Source: an uncultured Atopobiaceae bacterium (GTDB taxonomy: Bacteria > Actinomycetota > Coriobacteriia > Coriobacteriales > Atopobiaceae). From it: 50,012 bases of DNA. Positions 8,420 to 18,130 of this stretch are shown here, one piece after another (within the stretch, counting starts at the first letter, position 1; each line of letters opens with the position of its first letter). Location: contig CANQNP010000005.1 in NCBI GenBank assembly GCA_947625235.1, positions 1 to 50,012 of the forward strand, given 5' to 3'. The translations under genes were made by a program, and so were the position numbers. The notes beneath the pieces were generated by a model. That model had not been told where the DNA came from, did not search any database, and saw only the letters and a program-made list of their open reading frames with translations.

Positions 8420-9268
8420 ATGCAGCTTTCGCACGACCAGGCGCTCGAGCGCCTCCACGCGACGATCCTCGAGATCCTCGACGCCATCGCCGCCTTCTGC
8501 GAGGCGCACGGGATCGAGTGGTTCCTCGATTCCGGCACGACGCTCGGCGCGCTTCGCCACGACGAATTCATCCCCTGGGACGACGACGCGGACGTGGGGA
8601 TGCTCCGCGGCGAGTGGGAGCGTTTCGTCGAGCTCGCCGCCACCGAGGGCTTCGTGCCGGGCTTTTCCGTGCACACGGCGCGCGACACCAAGGGCTTCGA
8701 CGGCATCATGGCGAAGGTCTTCAAGGACGGCACGAGGTTCCTCGACCAACGCGCCATCGACGAGGGCTTCGCGCAGGGGATCTTCGTCGACGTCTTCCCC
8801 TACGACGCCCTCCTCGCCGATCCCCGCGCCCAGAGGCGCCAGCTCATGGGTGCGCGCCTCTGGACCTACCTCCTCTACCTCGACGGCTCGGGCGACGTGC
8901 ACGTGCCGCACGCGGGCGCGCTCGGCGCCACGGAGCGCGTGGCCTGCGCGCTCGCGAACCCCGTGGTCCACGCCCTCGTGGGCCACGCGCGCTCGCTCGC
9001 AGGATTCGAGCGCTCGATCCCCGCGCCCGGCGACGAGGTGACGGACATCTGCGTGCCGCTCCCCTACGAGCTCCGCCATCCGAAGGACACGCTCGTGCCG
9101 GTCTCCTCCCACGAGTTTTGCGGGCGCATGTGGCCCGTGCCGGCGGACCCTGACGCCTACCTCACCGTGAAGTACGGCGACTGGCACAAGCTCCCGCCCG
9201 TGGAGGCCCGCAAGAGCCACCTCCCCGTCCTCATCGACTTCGGCGACGGCGACGTCTACGAGGGCTGA
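8420..9268 (+). CDS. LicD family phosphotransferase
   Basis: 282 residues. LicD/fukutin-type enzymes transfer phosphocholine or phospho-polyol groups from CDP-linked donors to cell-surface glycans. The diagnostic stretch at about 34-62 is present: WFLDSGTTLGALRH then FIPWDDDADVGM, with the acidic metal/CDP-binding cluster. The ATG at 8420 follows GAAGGGAG. No choline-uptake or LicC gene is seen nearby, so the donor is more likely the product of the cytidylyltransferase at 5656. It is the last gene of the cassette; an inverted repeat that could end transcription follows at 9359-9389. Confidence 0.9.
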   Translation: MQLSHDQALERLHATILEILDAIAAFCEAHGIEWFLDSGTTLGALRHDEFIPWDDDADVGMLRGEWERFVELAATEGFVPGFSVHTARDTKGFDGIMAKVFKDGTRFLDQRAIDEGFAQGIFVDVFPYDALLADPRAQRRQLMGARLWTYLLYLDGSGDVHVPHAGALGATERVACALANPVVHALVGHARSLAGFERSIPAPGDEVTDICVPLPYELRHPKDTLVPVSSHEFCGRMWPVPADPDAYLTVKYGDWHKLPPVEARKSHLPVLIDFGDGDVYEG

Positions 9269-9358
9269 TCCTTTTCGCGGCAAGGGCCTTCTTCCGGATG
9301 ATCGTCGGCGGCCTTGGCGGTTGGGGGATTCTTTTCGAAGAGCGCAAGGCCCGAGAAT

Positions 9359-9389
9359 CATCGAGGCCTGCGCGGTGCAGGCCTCGATG
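9359..9389. terminator. Bidirectional terminator-like hairpin between convergent genes
   Basis: CATCGAGGCCTGC and its exact complement GCAGGCCTCGATG are separated by 5 bases and followed by CCGGTTTTG on the plus strand. It lies between the convergent LicD gene and gatB and could serve both. The T run is short. Confidence 0.65.
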
Positions 9390-9414
9390 CCGGTTTTGCC
9401 ACGCGAGACGAGGG

Positions 9415-11040
9415 CTAGCCGAGCGATTCGCGGAGAAGCTCGTTGAAGCGCTTGGGATTGCCGGTGCCCCTTGACGCCTTCATGCACTGGCCGACGAGGT
9501 AGCCGATCACCTTCTGATTGCCGTCTCGGTACTGCCGCACCTGGCTGGGACTGGAGGAGATCACCTGCTCCACGACGGGCATGAGCGCGTCGTCGTCTGA
9601 GACCTGGCGCATCCCGCGGGCGTCGACGATGGCCTCGGGGGCTTCGTCGGTCTTCGCCATGGCGGCCGCCACCTCGCGCGCCTGCGCGCTCGTGATCGCG
9701 TCCTCGGCCACGAGGTCGGCGAGGCCCGCCACCTGCGCGGGCGTGACGCTCGAGGTTGCCGCGCTCTCGCCCGCGGCCCTCCACTGCCCGAGCACCACGT
9801 TCAAGAGCACGTTCGCCACGCTCGCGGCGCCCTTCCTCGCGCTTGCCTGGGCCTCCTCGAAGAAGGCGGCGAGCGCGGGATCGCCCGCGAGCGCCTCGGC
9901 ATCGCTTCGGCGCACGCCGAGCTCGGCCACGAAGCGGTCGCGCTTCGCGTCGGGAAGCTCCGGCAGCTCGGCCCGGCAGCCTTCGATGAAGTCGTCCGAG
10001 AGGTCGAAGGGCGCGAGGTCGGGGTCGGGGAAGAGGCGGTAGTCGTCTGCCGTCTCCTTCACGCGCATCACCTGCGTGCGGCGCCGCGCCGGCTCGAAGT
10101 GGCGCGTCTCCTGCGCGATCGTGCCGCCGGATTCGAGGACCTCGGCCTGCCGGCAGATCTCGTATTCGAGCCCGTCGTGGAGGCTCTTGAAGGAGTTCAG
10201 GTTCTTGAGCTCGGTCTTCGTGCCGAGCGTCGTCTGCCCGCGCCGACGAAGCGACACGTTGCCATCGCAGCGCATGGAGCCGCTCTCGAGCGAGCAGTCC
10301 GAGATGCCGATCGCGAGGAAGATGCGACGGAGCTTCTCCATGAAGAGGCGCGCCTCCTCCGGCGTGCGGAGGTCGGGCTCCGTCACGAGCTCGATCAAGG
10401 GCGTGCCGCAGCGGTTGTAGTCGATGAGCGATTCCGCCGCGCCGCCGATGCGCCCCTCGGCGCCGCCGATGTGCGTCATCTTCGCCGCGTCCTCCTCCAT
10501 ATGGATGCGGAGGATGCGGATGGGCACCTCGTAGCCGTCCTCGATGCGCGTGAGTTCGCCCTTCCCGGCCGCCTCGTCGAGCGCGAGCGCGCCCGTGCCG
10601 CCGTGGGCGTTCATGGCCACGCTCGGCGTGGAGGCGTAGCGCTCGCGCGGCGCGTCCTCGGGAAGCTCCGCCGCCCCCTGCCCGCGCACCTCGAGGTTCA
10701 GGTGCCCGTGCATGCAGAAGGCCACCGGCCCCTGCGTGGTCTGGAAGTTCTTCGCCATGTCGGGGTAGAAGTAGTGCTTGCGGTAGAACATCGAGCGCTT
10801 CTGGATGGCGCAGCCCGTGGCGAGGCCGGCCTTCACGATGCTTCGGATGGCCTCCTTGTTCGGCACGGGGAGCGCGCCCGGGAGCCCGAGGCAGACGGGG
10901 CAGACGTTCGCGTTCGGCTCGTCGTCGTGCGAGAGCTTGCAGCCGCAGAACATCTTCGTCTCGAGCGTGGTGAGCTCGGTGTGCACCTCGAGGCCGATCA
11001 CGGCCTCCCAATCGCGGAGCACCTCGGCGAGTTTCCTCAT
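9415..11040 (-). CDS. gatB: Aspartyl/glutamyl-tRNA(Asn/Gln) amidotransferase subunit B
   Basis: 541 residues. It converts Glu-tRNA(Gln) and/or Asp-tRNA(Asn) to the amide form together with GatA and GatC. The N-terminal signature WEAVIGLEVHTEL is followed by the CGC...CPVCLG zinc region and YFYPDMAKNFQTTQ. The C-terminal YqeY-like tail-binding domain ends with GQCMKASRGTGNP. The start ATG at 11040 overlaps the gatA stop by 4 bases (ATGA), indicating coupled translation. Last gene of the gatC-gatA-gatB operon. Confidence 0.97.
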   Translation of the reverse strand: MRKLAEVLRDWEAVIGLEVHTELTTLETKMFCGCKLSHDDEPNANVCPVCLGLPGALPVPNKEAIRSIVKAGLATGCAIQKRSMFYRKHYFYPDMAKNFQTTQGPVAFCMHGHLNLEVRGQGAAELPEDAPRERYASTPSVAMNAHGGTGALALDEAAGKGELTRIEDGYEVPIRILRIHMEEDAAKMTHIGGAEGRIGGAAESLIDYNRCGTPLIELVTEPDLRTPEEARLFMEKLRRIFLAIGISDCSLESGSMRCDGNVSLRRRGQTTLGTKTELKNLNSFKSLHDGLEYEICRQAEVLESGGTIAQETRHFEPARRRTQVMRVKETADDYRLFPDPDLAPFDLSDDFIEGCRAELPELPDAKRDRFVAELGVRRSDAEALAGDPALAAFFEEAQASARKGAASVANVLLNVVLGQWRAAGESAATSSVTPAQVAGLADLVAEDAITSAQAREVAAAMAKTDEAPEAIVDARGMRQVSDDDALMPVVEQVISSSPSQVRQYRDGNQKVIGYLVGQCMKASRGTGNPKRFNELLRESLG

Positions 11041-12533
11041 GCGAGCTCGCCTCCCTTCCGCGCACACGCCGGCGCCACGGCGCCCTCCGCCTCGAAGGCG
11101 CGCTCGATCGCGCGCGCGAAGGTGAGGAGCCGCCGATCCTTGAAGGCCGGGCCCTGGAGCTGCACCGCAAGCGGCATGCCGCTCTCGGGCCCCGGCCCCA
11201 CGGGCACGGAGATGGAGCCGTTGCCCGCGATGTTGCTCGAGATCGTGAACATGTCGGAGAGGTACATCTCCGTGGGGCTCGAGATCTCGCCGAACTTGAA
11301 CGCCGTGCGCGGCGCCGACGGGAAGAGCAGCACGTCCGCGCGCTCGAAGGCCGCCGCGTAGGAGCGCGTGATGAGCGTGCGCGCCTGCTGGGCCTTGTAG
11401 TAGTAGCGGTCGTAGACGCCGGAGGAGAGCAGGTACGCGCCGAGCATCTGGCGACGCTTGGCCTCGGCGCCGAAGCCCTTCGCGCGGCTCTTCTCGCTCT
11501 GCTCGGCGAGCGTGGCGCAGCCAGGCTCCTGATAGCCGTAGCGCACCCCGTCGAAGCGCGCGAGGTTCGAGAAGGCCTCGCAGGGACCGATCACGTAGTA
11601 CGCGGCGATGGAATCGTCGATGTGCGGGAGCTCCACCTCGATGGTCTGGGCGCCTTGGTCCTCGAGCGCCTTCGCCGCGGCCCGCACCGCGCCGCGCACC
11701 TCGCCCGAGATGCCCTCGGCTTCACAGAGCGCGGGCACGAGGCCCACCCTCAGGCCCTCGACGCCGTCCTCGAGGTGCTCGAGGAAGTCGACCGGGCACT
11801 CCTGGCTCGTGGAATCCATGGGGTCGGCCCCCGGGCCCACGAGCGCGTTCATGGCCATCGCCACGTCCTCCACGCGACGCCCGAAGGGCCCCACCTGGTC
11901 GAGCGAGGAGCCGAACGCGACGATGCCGTAGCGGCTCACGGCGCCGTACGTGGGCTTCAGCCCCACGACCCCGCAAAACGCCGCGGGCTGGCGGATGGAG
12001 CCGCCGGTGTCGGAGCCGAGCGAGAGCGTGACCTCGCCCGACGCGACGCTCGCCGCAGATCCTCCCGAGGAACCGCCGGGCACGCGCGCCGTATCCCACG
12101 GGTTCGCCGTCTTGCCGAAGTAGCTCGTCTCCGTGGAGGAGCCGAAGGCGAACTCGTCCATGTTCGCCTTGCCCATGGGCAGGCATCCGGCGTCGACCAT
12201 GCGCTGGACGCATGTGGCCGTGTAGGGCGATTCGTAGTCCTCGAGCATCCTCGAGCCGCAGGTCGTGCGGCTCCCGATGAGGTTCATGTTGTCCTTCACG
12301 GAGAGCGGCACGCCCGCGAGCGGCGGCAGCTTCTCGCCCCTCGCGCGCATCTCGTCGAGCTCGCGCGCCCGCTTGAGCGCGAGCTCCTCCGTCACCTGCA
12401 GGAGCGCGTGGATCTCGCCGTCGCGCGCGGCGATGGCGTCGAGCGAGGCGCGCGCCACCTCCTCCGCGGAGAACTCCCCCGCGGCCACGCCCCGCGCGAT
12501 CTCGGCCGCGCTCAGCTCGTCGAAGCAGCTCAT
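11037..12533 (-). CDS. gatA: Aspartyl/glutamyl-tRNA(Asn/Gln) amidotransferase subunit A
   Basis: 498 residues, amidase-signature family. It hydrolyses glutamine and channels ammonia to GatB. The Lys-Ser-Ser catalytic triad is visible: Lys80 in LSVKDN, Ser155 in PGGSSGGSA and Ser179 in SDTGGSIR. Start and stop both overlap neighbouring genes by 4 bases (gatC before, gatB after), as in a tightly coupled gatCAB operon. Length and motifs are normal. Confidence 0.97.
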   Translation of the reverse strand: MSCFDELSAAEIARGVAAGEFSAEEVARASLDAIAARDGEIHALLQVTEELALKRARELDEMRARGEKLPPLAGVPLSVKDNMNLIGSRTTCGSRMLEDYESPYTATCVQRMVDAGCLPMGKANMDEFAFGSSTETSYFGKTANPWDTARVPGGSSGGSAASVASGEVTLSLGSDTGGSIRQPAAFCGVVGLKPTYGAVSRYGIVAFGSSLDQVGPFGRRVEDVAMAMNALVGPGADPMDSTSQECPVDFLEHLEDGVEGLRVGLVPALCEAEGISGEVRGAVRAAAKALEDQGAQTIEVELPHIDDSIAAYYVIGPCEAFSNLARFDGVRYGYQEPGCATLAEQSEKSRAKGFGAEAKRRQMLGAYLLSSGVYDRYYYKAQQARTLITRSYAAAFERADVLLFPSAPRTAFKFGEISSPTEMYLSDMFTISSNIAGNGSISVPVGPGPESGMPLAVQLQGPAFKDRRLLTFARAIERAFEAEGAVAPACARKGGELA

Positions 12534-12835
12534 GAGAGCCCTCCCGTGCCGAGGATCGACGGCACGCGGAAGAGGCGGCCCTCGGTGGCGTGCGCGTTCT
12601 CGAGCGCCGGCTCGAGCTCGAGCCCGGGCCGCACCTCGTCTGCGCGCATCACGTCGGAGAGGTCGCCGATGGGATGGAACGTGGGCTCGACGCCCGCGGG
12701 GTCGAAGTCCACGATCGGCTGGAGCATCGCGACGGCGTCGTTCATGTAGGCCGTCATCTCACGCAGTTCCTCGTCATCGAGGCCAATGCGCGCGTACTCG
12801 GCGATCGCGCGCACGTCGTATTCGGAAAGCGCCAT
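12530..12835 (-). CDS. gatC: Aspartyl/glutamyl-tRNA(Asn/Gln) amidotransferase subunit C
   Basis: 101 residues. This small helical subunit wraps around and stabilises GatA-GatB. The pattern MALSEYDVRAIAEYARIGL, a central acidic helix and VMRADEV fits GatC. The ATG at 12835 follows a GGAGG about 7 bases upstream; an earlier in-frame GTG-type start has no such site. First gene of the operon, with a promoter of the TTCTCGT class just upstream. Confidence 0.95.
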   Translation of the reverse strand: MALSEYDVRAIAEYARIGLDDEELREMTAYMNDAVAMLQPIVDFDPAGVEPTFHPIGDLSDVMRADEVRPGLELEPALENAHATEGRLFRVPSILGTGGLS

Positions 12836-12866
12836 GGGATTCCCTCCAAGCGAAACAGCTCCGGCC

Positions 12867-12893
12867 ATTGTAGGGAACCAGGTTTACGAGAAT
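12867..12893 (-). promoter_or_regulatory. Putative gatCAB promoter of the TTCTCGT-N13-TANNNT class
   Basis: On the minus strand ATTCTCGT, 13 bases, then TACAAT (5 of 6 to the -10 consensus), ending 31 bases before the gatC ATG. The spacing is identical to the dnaE and nucleotidase boxes. Confidence 0.5.
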
Positions 12894-12970
12894 GTGACAG
12901 CTCGACGCTCAGGAGACGCTGACGTTTTTCGGACTCCCTCTCTCCACCATTGTCGAGGCAAGGACTTTCG

Positions 12971-13171
12971 GGGTCGGGGACGCACATAGTCTCCGGAGCC
13001 CTGCGGGAGCAGCGGTTGGGAGGTGTTTATCCGAGGCCCCCTTAGGACTGGTCCGCCGGAGCCAAAGTCCGTATGCCAGCGTGAGATGTGCACCCTCGGA
13101 TAGGCACCGGGAAGAGCCGTAGATCGTCCGAGCGGGAGCCGGGCTCCGGGGACTATGTGCGTCCCCGACCC
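12971..13171 (+). ncRNA. Unrecognised structured RNA-like element, copy 1
   Basis: Outer arms 12971-13001 and 13141-13171 pair at 30 of 31 positions plus one G-U on the plus strand. An inner stem pairs 13022-13036 with 13094-13108 (13 Watson-Crick, two G-U on the plus strand). Between them lies the core TGGTCCGCCGG..CAAAG.CCGTATGCCA, shared with copy 2 at 47311-47501. All three imperfect pairs are wobble pairs only if the plus strand is the RNA, so the plus strand is the likelier sense strand. It lies between msrAB and gatC, antisense to both. By eye it is not tmRNA, SRP, RNase P, 6S or a T-box. Confidence 0.65.
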
Positions 13172-13188
13172 ACCAACGTCTCGCAGCG

Positions 13189-14151
13189 TCAAACAAGATT
13201 CCGGTACTGCCCATATCCCTCTTCGTCGAGCTCGGAGAGGGGGATGAAGCGGAGGGCGGCGGAGTTGATGCAATAGCGCACGGTCGTGGGGCTCTCGGGG
13301 TCGCCGTCGAAGACGTGGCCGAGGTGCGAATCACCGGCTCGGCTGCGCACCTCCTGGCGGATCATGCCGTGGCTCGTGTCGCGCCTCTCGCGCACGACGT
13401 CGGCTTCCACGGGGCGGGCGAAAGCCGGCCACCCGCAGCTCGAGGCGAACTTGTCGCGCGAGGAGAAGAGCGGCTCGCCCGTGACCACGTCCACGTAGAG
13501 CCCTGGCTCGTCGAAGTCCCAGAACTCGTTTCGGAAGGGCGGCTCGGTGGCGGCCTCCTGCGTAACCTCGCGCTGCGCGTCGGTGAGGCGCGCGGCGATC
13601 ACGCTATCGGCCGGTCGCTCGTAGGCGGCGGGATCGATGGTGCCCTTCGCGAGGGCGTCGACGAGCGCGAAGGGGATGTGGCAGTAGCCGCCGGGGTTCT
13701 TCTCGAGGTAGTCCTGGTGGTAGTCCTCCGCGGGGAAGAAGTTCTCGAGCGGCTTCAGCTCCACCGCGAAGCGCGGATGCCGGCGACGCTCCACCTCCGC
13801 CACGCGCGCCACGATCTCGGCGCTCTCCGCATCGCCCGGCGTCCAGTAGATCCCCGCCTGGTACTGCGTGCCGATGTCGTTTCCCTGGCGGTTCGGGGTC
13901 TCGGGGTTGATGGCCGCGAAGAACGCGAAGAGGAGCCGCTCGAGCGAGGTGGCCTCGGGGTCCCAGTCCACCTTCACCGTCTCGCGAAAGCCGGTCCGCC
14001 CGCTGCACACGCGCTCGTAGGTGGCATCGAATGCGCCCGTGCCGTTCGCGTAGCCCACCTCGGTGCCCACGACGCCCGGCATGCGGCCCATGAGGTACTC
14101 CGTGCCCCAGAAGCACCCGCCCGCGAGATAGATGGTCTTGGTCGTGCCCAT
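13189..14151 (-). CDS. msrAB: Bifunctional peptide methionine sulfoxide reductase MsrA/MsrB
   Basis: 320 residues. It repairs both S- and R-methionine sulfoxide. The MsrA half opens with YLAGGCFWG, with catalytic Cys13. The MsrB half has SSCGWPAFARP, DSHLGHVFDG and the catalytic RYCIN near residue 300. The ATG at 14151 follows AGGGAGG. No signal peptide is visible, so it is cytoplasmic. It is divergent from eno across 192 bases. The MsrA-MsrB order as one chain is common in Gram-positive bacteria. Confidence 0.96.
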   Translation of the reverse strand: MGTTKTIYLAGGCFWGTEYLMGRMPGVVGTEVGYANGTGAFDATYERVCSGRTGFRETVKVDWDPEATSLERLLFAFFAAINPETPNRQGNDIGTQYQAGIYWTPGDAESAEIVARVAEVERRRHPRFAVELKPLENFFPAEDYHQDYLEKNPGGYCHIPFALVDALAKGTIDPAAYERPADSVIAARLTDAQREVTQEAATEPPFRNEFWDFDEPGLYVDVVTGEPLFSSRDKFASSCGWPAFARPVEADVVRERRDTSHGMIRQEVRSRAGDSHLGHVFDGDPESPTTVRYCINSAALRFIPLSELDEEGYGQYRNLV

Positions 14152-14193
14152 GTGCGCCTCCCTGCAATGCCGCGCGGTTTTGCGTCCGAGCGA

Positions 14194-14222
14194 ATTGTTC
14201 CCCTTCGCTCGCACATTCAGAA
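14194..14222 (-). promoter_or_regulatory. Weak candidate msrAB promoter
   Basis: TTCTGA-17-AACAAT on the minus strand, about 45 bases before the msrAB ATG. The match to consensus is modest. A GAGCGA/TCGCTC inverted repeat overlaps the -10 side at 14188-14210. Confidence 0.3.
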
Positions 14223-14253
14223 GCAAAGCGACCCTGCGCGAGGGGCGTCCTAG

Positions 14254-15636
<1,383 letters not shown>

Positions 15637-15673
15637 GTTCCCGATAGTCCGCGAGGACCCATCGCACGACCTC

Positions 15674-15705
15674 AAGCCCCCGGCCGCGAGACCGGGGGCT
15701 TTTCG
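15674..15705 (+). terminator. Rho-independent terminator of eno
   Basis: AAGCCCCCGG and CCGGGGGCTT pair perfectly around an 8-base loop and run into TTTTCG, about 38 bases after the eno stop. Confidence 0.9.
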
Positions 15706-15734
15706 CTTTGCCACTTCGAGGCAGAACGCCAGAG

Positions 15735-15773
15735 GCGCCCACTTGGCCCGCACCTGCGGGGCCGAGTGGGCGC
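15735..15773 (-). terminator. Terminator-like hairpin downstream of the nucleotidase gene
   Basis: GCGCCCACTTGGCCC pairs with GGGGCCGAGTGGGCGC around a short loop. It lies between the eno terminator and the convergent nucleotidase stop and most likely ends the minus-strand transcript. It has only a weak T tail on either strand. Confidence 0.55.
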
Positions 15774-15816
15774 TTCTTGCGTAAGGGACTCTGCGAATTC
15801 TTAAGGCGTGGAGACG

Positions 15817-18066
15817 CTACTGGCCGATGGCCTTCACGGCGTACCAGCCGATGTCCTCGTAGTCCCAGCCGAGCTCGTCGAGCTCGTCCTTCTCGGCCTC
15901 GGACGTCGTCCAGAGATGGCTTCCCGCGCCGCCGTTGGCCGTCATGTAGGGGTTCCAGAGGCGATAGACCGGCACGTCGCTCGTCTTGGGCGCCCAGAAG
16001 GCGATGCCATCGGAAACCCAGCCATTTGCATCGAGGAGCATGAGGCCCTGCGCCTCGGCCGTGGAGGTGGTGAAGAGGTGGTCGCCGTTATAGCGGTTGT
16101 AGAGGCGATAGACCGGCATGTACTCGTTGCCCTCGTTGAAGGGATCGTCGGGGTTGTCCGATTCGCCGTACTCGGTGAAGCGCGCGCCCTCGTTCGTCCA
16201 GCCGAGGCCGACGAGCGTCTGGACCTCGTCGACGTCGATCGTGAAGAGGTGCTCGCCGCTCCAGCGGTTGTAGAGGCGGATCACCGTGGCGGGCGTGCCG
16301 ATGAGGTTGATGCGGCCCTGGCCGTTCGGGTTCGCGTAGGCGCTCCCGATCGTGCCGTGAAGGTCGTCTTGGAGGTACGTGACGAGCGCGTCGTAGTCGA
16401 GGCCGGCATCGGGGCGAAGGTACGTGCAGTCGGCGAACATCGGGTAGTCGCCGGAGGCGTTGAGCAGGAGCGGGATCGTGGCGAGGGTGTAGGTCTTGCT
16501 CGCATCGATTGGCTCGTCGCCCACCATCACGTCGCTCACGCGTCGCGTGACGAGGGGGTCGATCGAATCGAAGCCGCCGTCGGCGTTCTCTTTGACGGGG
16601 CTCGGGATCGACACGTCGGCCGTGAAGGTGATGCCCGAAACCTGCAGGAAGGAGCCCATGTTCTCCGTCGCGTCATCCATCGCGGGCGTGAGCTTGTGCA
16701 CGCTGTACTCAAGCGCGTCGAGGAGGTCCTGGCCGCTCACCTCCACGAGCTGGAGGTTGTTCGCGAAGGAGTTGATGGAGATGAAGTCTTGGTAGGTCAT
16801 GGAGCCCGGCGCCTTGCCGAAGGTGCCGTTCGCGAGCGGCTCCACCCACGTCTGCGGGGCGCGAATGCCGCCGCCGTTGATGAAGGCCACGTCGGCGTCG
16901 AGAAGGGCACGGTAGGCGTCGGCCACGTAGTCGCCGAGGTTCGTCTCGTGCATGCGCGCGGCGTACCACCAGGGCTCGCCATTCTCGTTCGGGCCGTAGA
17001 CGGAGAGGCCGACCTCGGAGGTTCCCACCTGTTGGCCGAGCTCCGCGTTGACCGCGGCCTGCTTCGCGGCGACCGCGCTCGCCACCGTCGCGTCCTCGGC
17101 CACGGGCGCGTCGAGGTCCGCCGCCACGACGACCTCGCTCGTCACGTCCTCGGGGCCGGGCGTGTCGTCGGGCGTGATCGTCATCTTGCCGTAGGCCGCG
17201 AACTGCGTGCCGCACTGGGCGACGCTCACCTGCTGGCCGTCTTTATTCGGAAGCGTGGTGTTGTAGACCTGGTGCGTGTGGCCGTCGATCACGCCGTCGA
17301 TGCCGGTCGTGTTCGCCACGACGGCGGTCGAGGTGTAGCACGCGGGCACCGTCGAGGTGGCGTCCTTGCCGAGGTGCGCGATGGCGATCACGTAGTCCGC
17401 GCCGGCCGCCTCCGCGGCGTCCACGCTCTTCTGCACCTGGGCGTAGAGCGCCTGGCCGTCGTCCTCGCCGTAGAAGCTGTAGATGGTGGCCCCGGAGGCG
17501 TCCTGGAAGATGCTCGGCGCCTCGGAGGTGAGCGTCGTGGGGGTGGTGATGCCGACGTAGGCGACCGTCACCTCCTGGCCGTCCACTGAGTAGGTCATGA
17601 GCGTGTACGGCTCGAAGAGCGCCTCGCCCGTCTGCGTGTTCACCACGTTGCAGGACACGTAGGGGTAGCTCGCCATCTTCGCGAGCTCCTGGAGGCGCGG
17701 GATGCCGTAGTCGAACTCGTGGTTGCCGGGCACGGCGACGTCGTAGGCCGCGGCGTTCATGAGATCCACGAGGTCGGCGCCGGTGGAGATCGTGCCGATG
17801 GGCTGGCCCTGGATGGCGTCGCCCGCGTCCACGAGCGTGACGTTGTCCTCGCCGAAAAGGGCCTCGGCGTCCGTGGCCGCCTGCGCGATGCCCGCGTAGC
17901 CGATGGCGCTCGCGCTGGTGGCGAGGCCCCCGCAGTGGACGTCGTTCGAGTGGATGATGGCGATGCCCGAGTTCGGCTCATCGGCGCGCGCAACGACGGG
18001 CGCGAGGCCCACGAGGAGCGCGGCGAAGAGCGCCGCGAGCACGAAGGGATGACGGTGGCGATTCAT
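15817..18066 (-). CDS. Secreted 5'-nucleotidase / 2',3'-cyclic phosphodiesterase family protein with C-terminal DUF5648-like repeats
   Basis: 749 residues. A signal peptide (basic start, hydrophobic 8-25, cleavage near ARA-DEP) directs export. The calcineurin-like phosphoesterase domain shows HSNDVHCG, DAGD, GNHEFDYG and DGHTHQVYN. The 5'-nucleotidase C-terminal domain shows FINGGGIRAP and, near its end, a NASGDYPMF variant of the usual GGDGY-like loop. The last 200 residues hold three repeats of the YRLYNR..G.HLFT..GW type, matching DUF5648. I see no LPXTG motif or membrane anchor. A likely role is extracellular nucleotide salvage with wall association through the repeats (inferred). ATG 18066 is preferred; an in-frame ATG two codons upstream is possible. 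Confidence 0.88.
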   Translation of the reverse strand: MNRHRHPFVLAALFAALLVGLAPVVARADEPNSGIAIIHSNDVHCGGLATSASAIGYAGIAQAATDAEALFGEDNVTLVDAGDAIQGQPIGTISTGADLVDLMNAAAYDVAVPGNHEFDYGIPRLQELAKMASYPYVSCNVVNTQTGEALFEPYTLMTYSVDGQEVTVAYVGITTPTTLTSEAPSIFQDASGATIYSFYGEDDGQALYAQVQKSVDAAEAAGADYVIAIAHLGKDATSTVPACYTSTAVVANTTGIDGVIDGHTHQVYNTTLPNKDGQQVSVAQCGTQFAAYGKMTITPDDTPGPEDVTSEVVVAADLDAPVAEDATVASAVAAKQAAVNAELGQQVGTSEVGLSVYGPNENGEPWWYAARMHETNLGDYVADAYRALLDADVAFINGGGIRAPQTWVEPLANGTFGKAPGSMTYQDFISINSFANNLQLVEVSGQDLLDALEYSVHKLTPAMDDATENMGSFLQVSGITFTADVSIPSPVKENADGGFDSIDPLVTRRVSDVMVGDEPIDASKTYTLATIPLLLNASGDYPMFADCTYLRPDAGLDYDALVTYLQDDLHGTIGSAYANPNGQGRINLIGTPATVIRLYNRWSGEHLFTIDVDEVQTLVGLGWTNEGARFTEYGESDNPDDPFNEGNEYMPVYRLYNRYNGDHLFTTSTAEAQGLMLLDANGWVSDGIAFWAPKTSDVPVYRLWNPYMTANGGAGSHLWTTSEAEKDELDELGWDYEDIGWYAVKAIGQ

Positions 18067-18130
18067 ACACATACCTGCGCTTCCCACGTAATTCTCTTAA
18101 AGCCGCCCCAGAGGGCGGCGAAGCCCTCCT

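Larger units (their letters stand above)
12836..13188. other. 353-base intergenic stretch: gatC promoter and structured element copy 1
   Basis: No coding signal. It holds the gatC leader and promoter (12867-12893), about 75 bases in which I see nothing, and the structured element at 12971-13171. The element ends 18 bases from the msrAB stop. Confidence 0.7.

Noticed and set aside
12971-13171. Structured element read as a MITE or insertion sequence with terminal inverted repeats
   Set aside because: Arms differ between the two copies while staying complementary within each, no target-site duplication is seen, and the loop core rather than the ends is conserved.
15637-15816. Small gene between eno and the nucleotidase gene
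   Set aside because: The stretch is taken up by two hairpins; open frames there lack a ribosome-binding site and look like composition shadows.
18102-18128. Two mutually exclusive hairpins upstream of the nucleotidase start, as in an attenuator or riboswitch
   Set aside because: The likely transcription start (about 18124, from the box at 18131-18158) would leave out the 5' arm of the alternative hairpin, and only three T follow the other.
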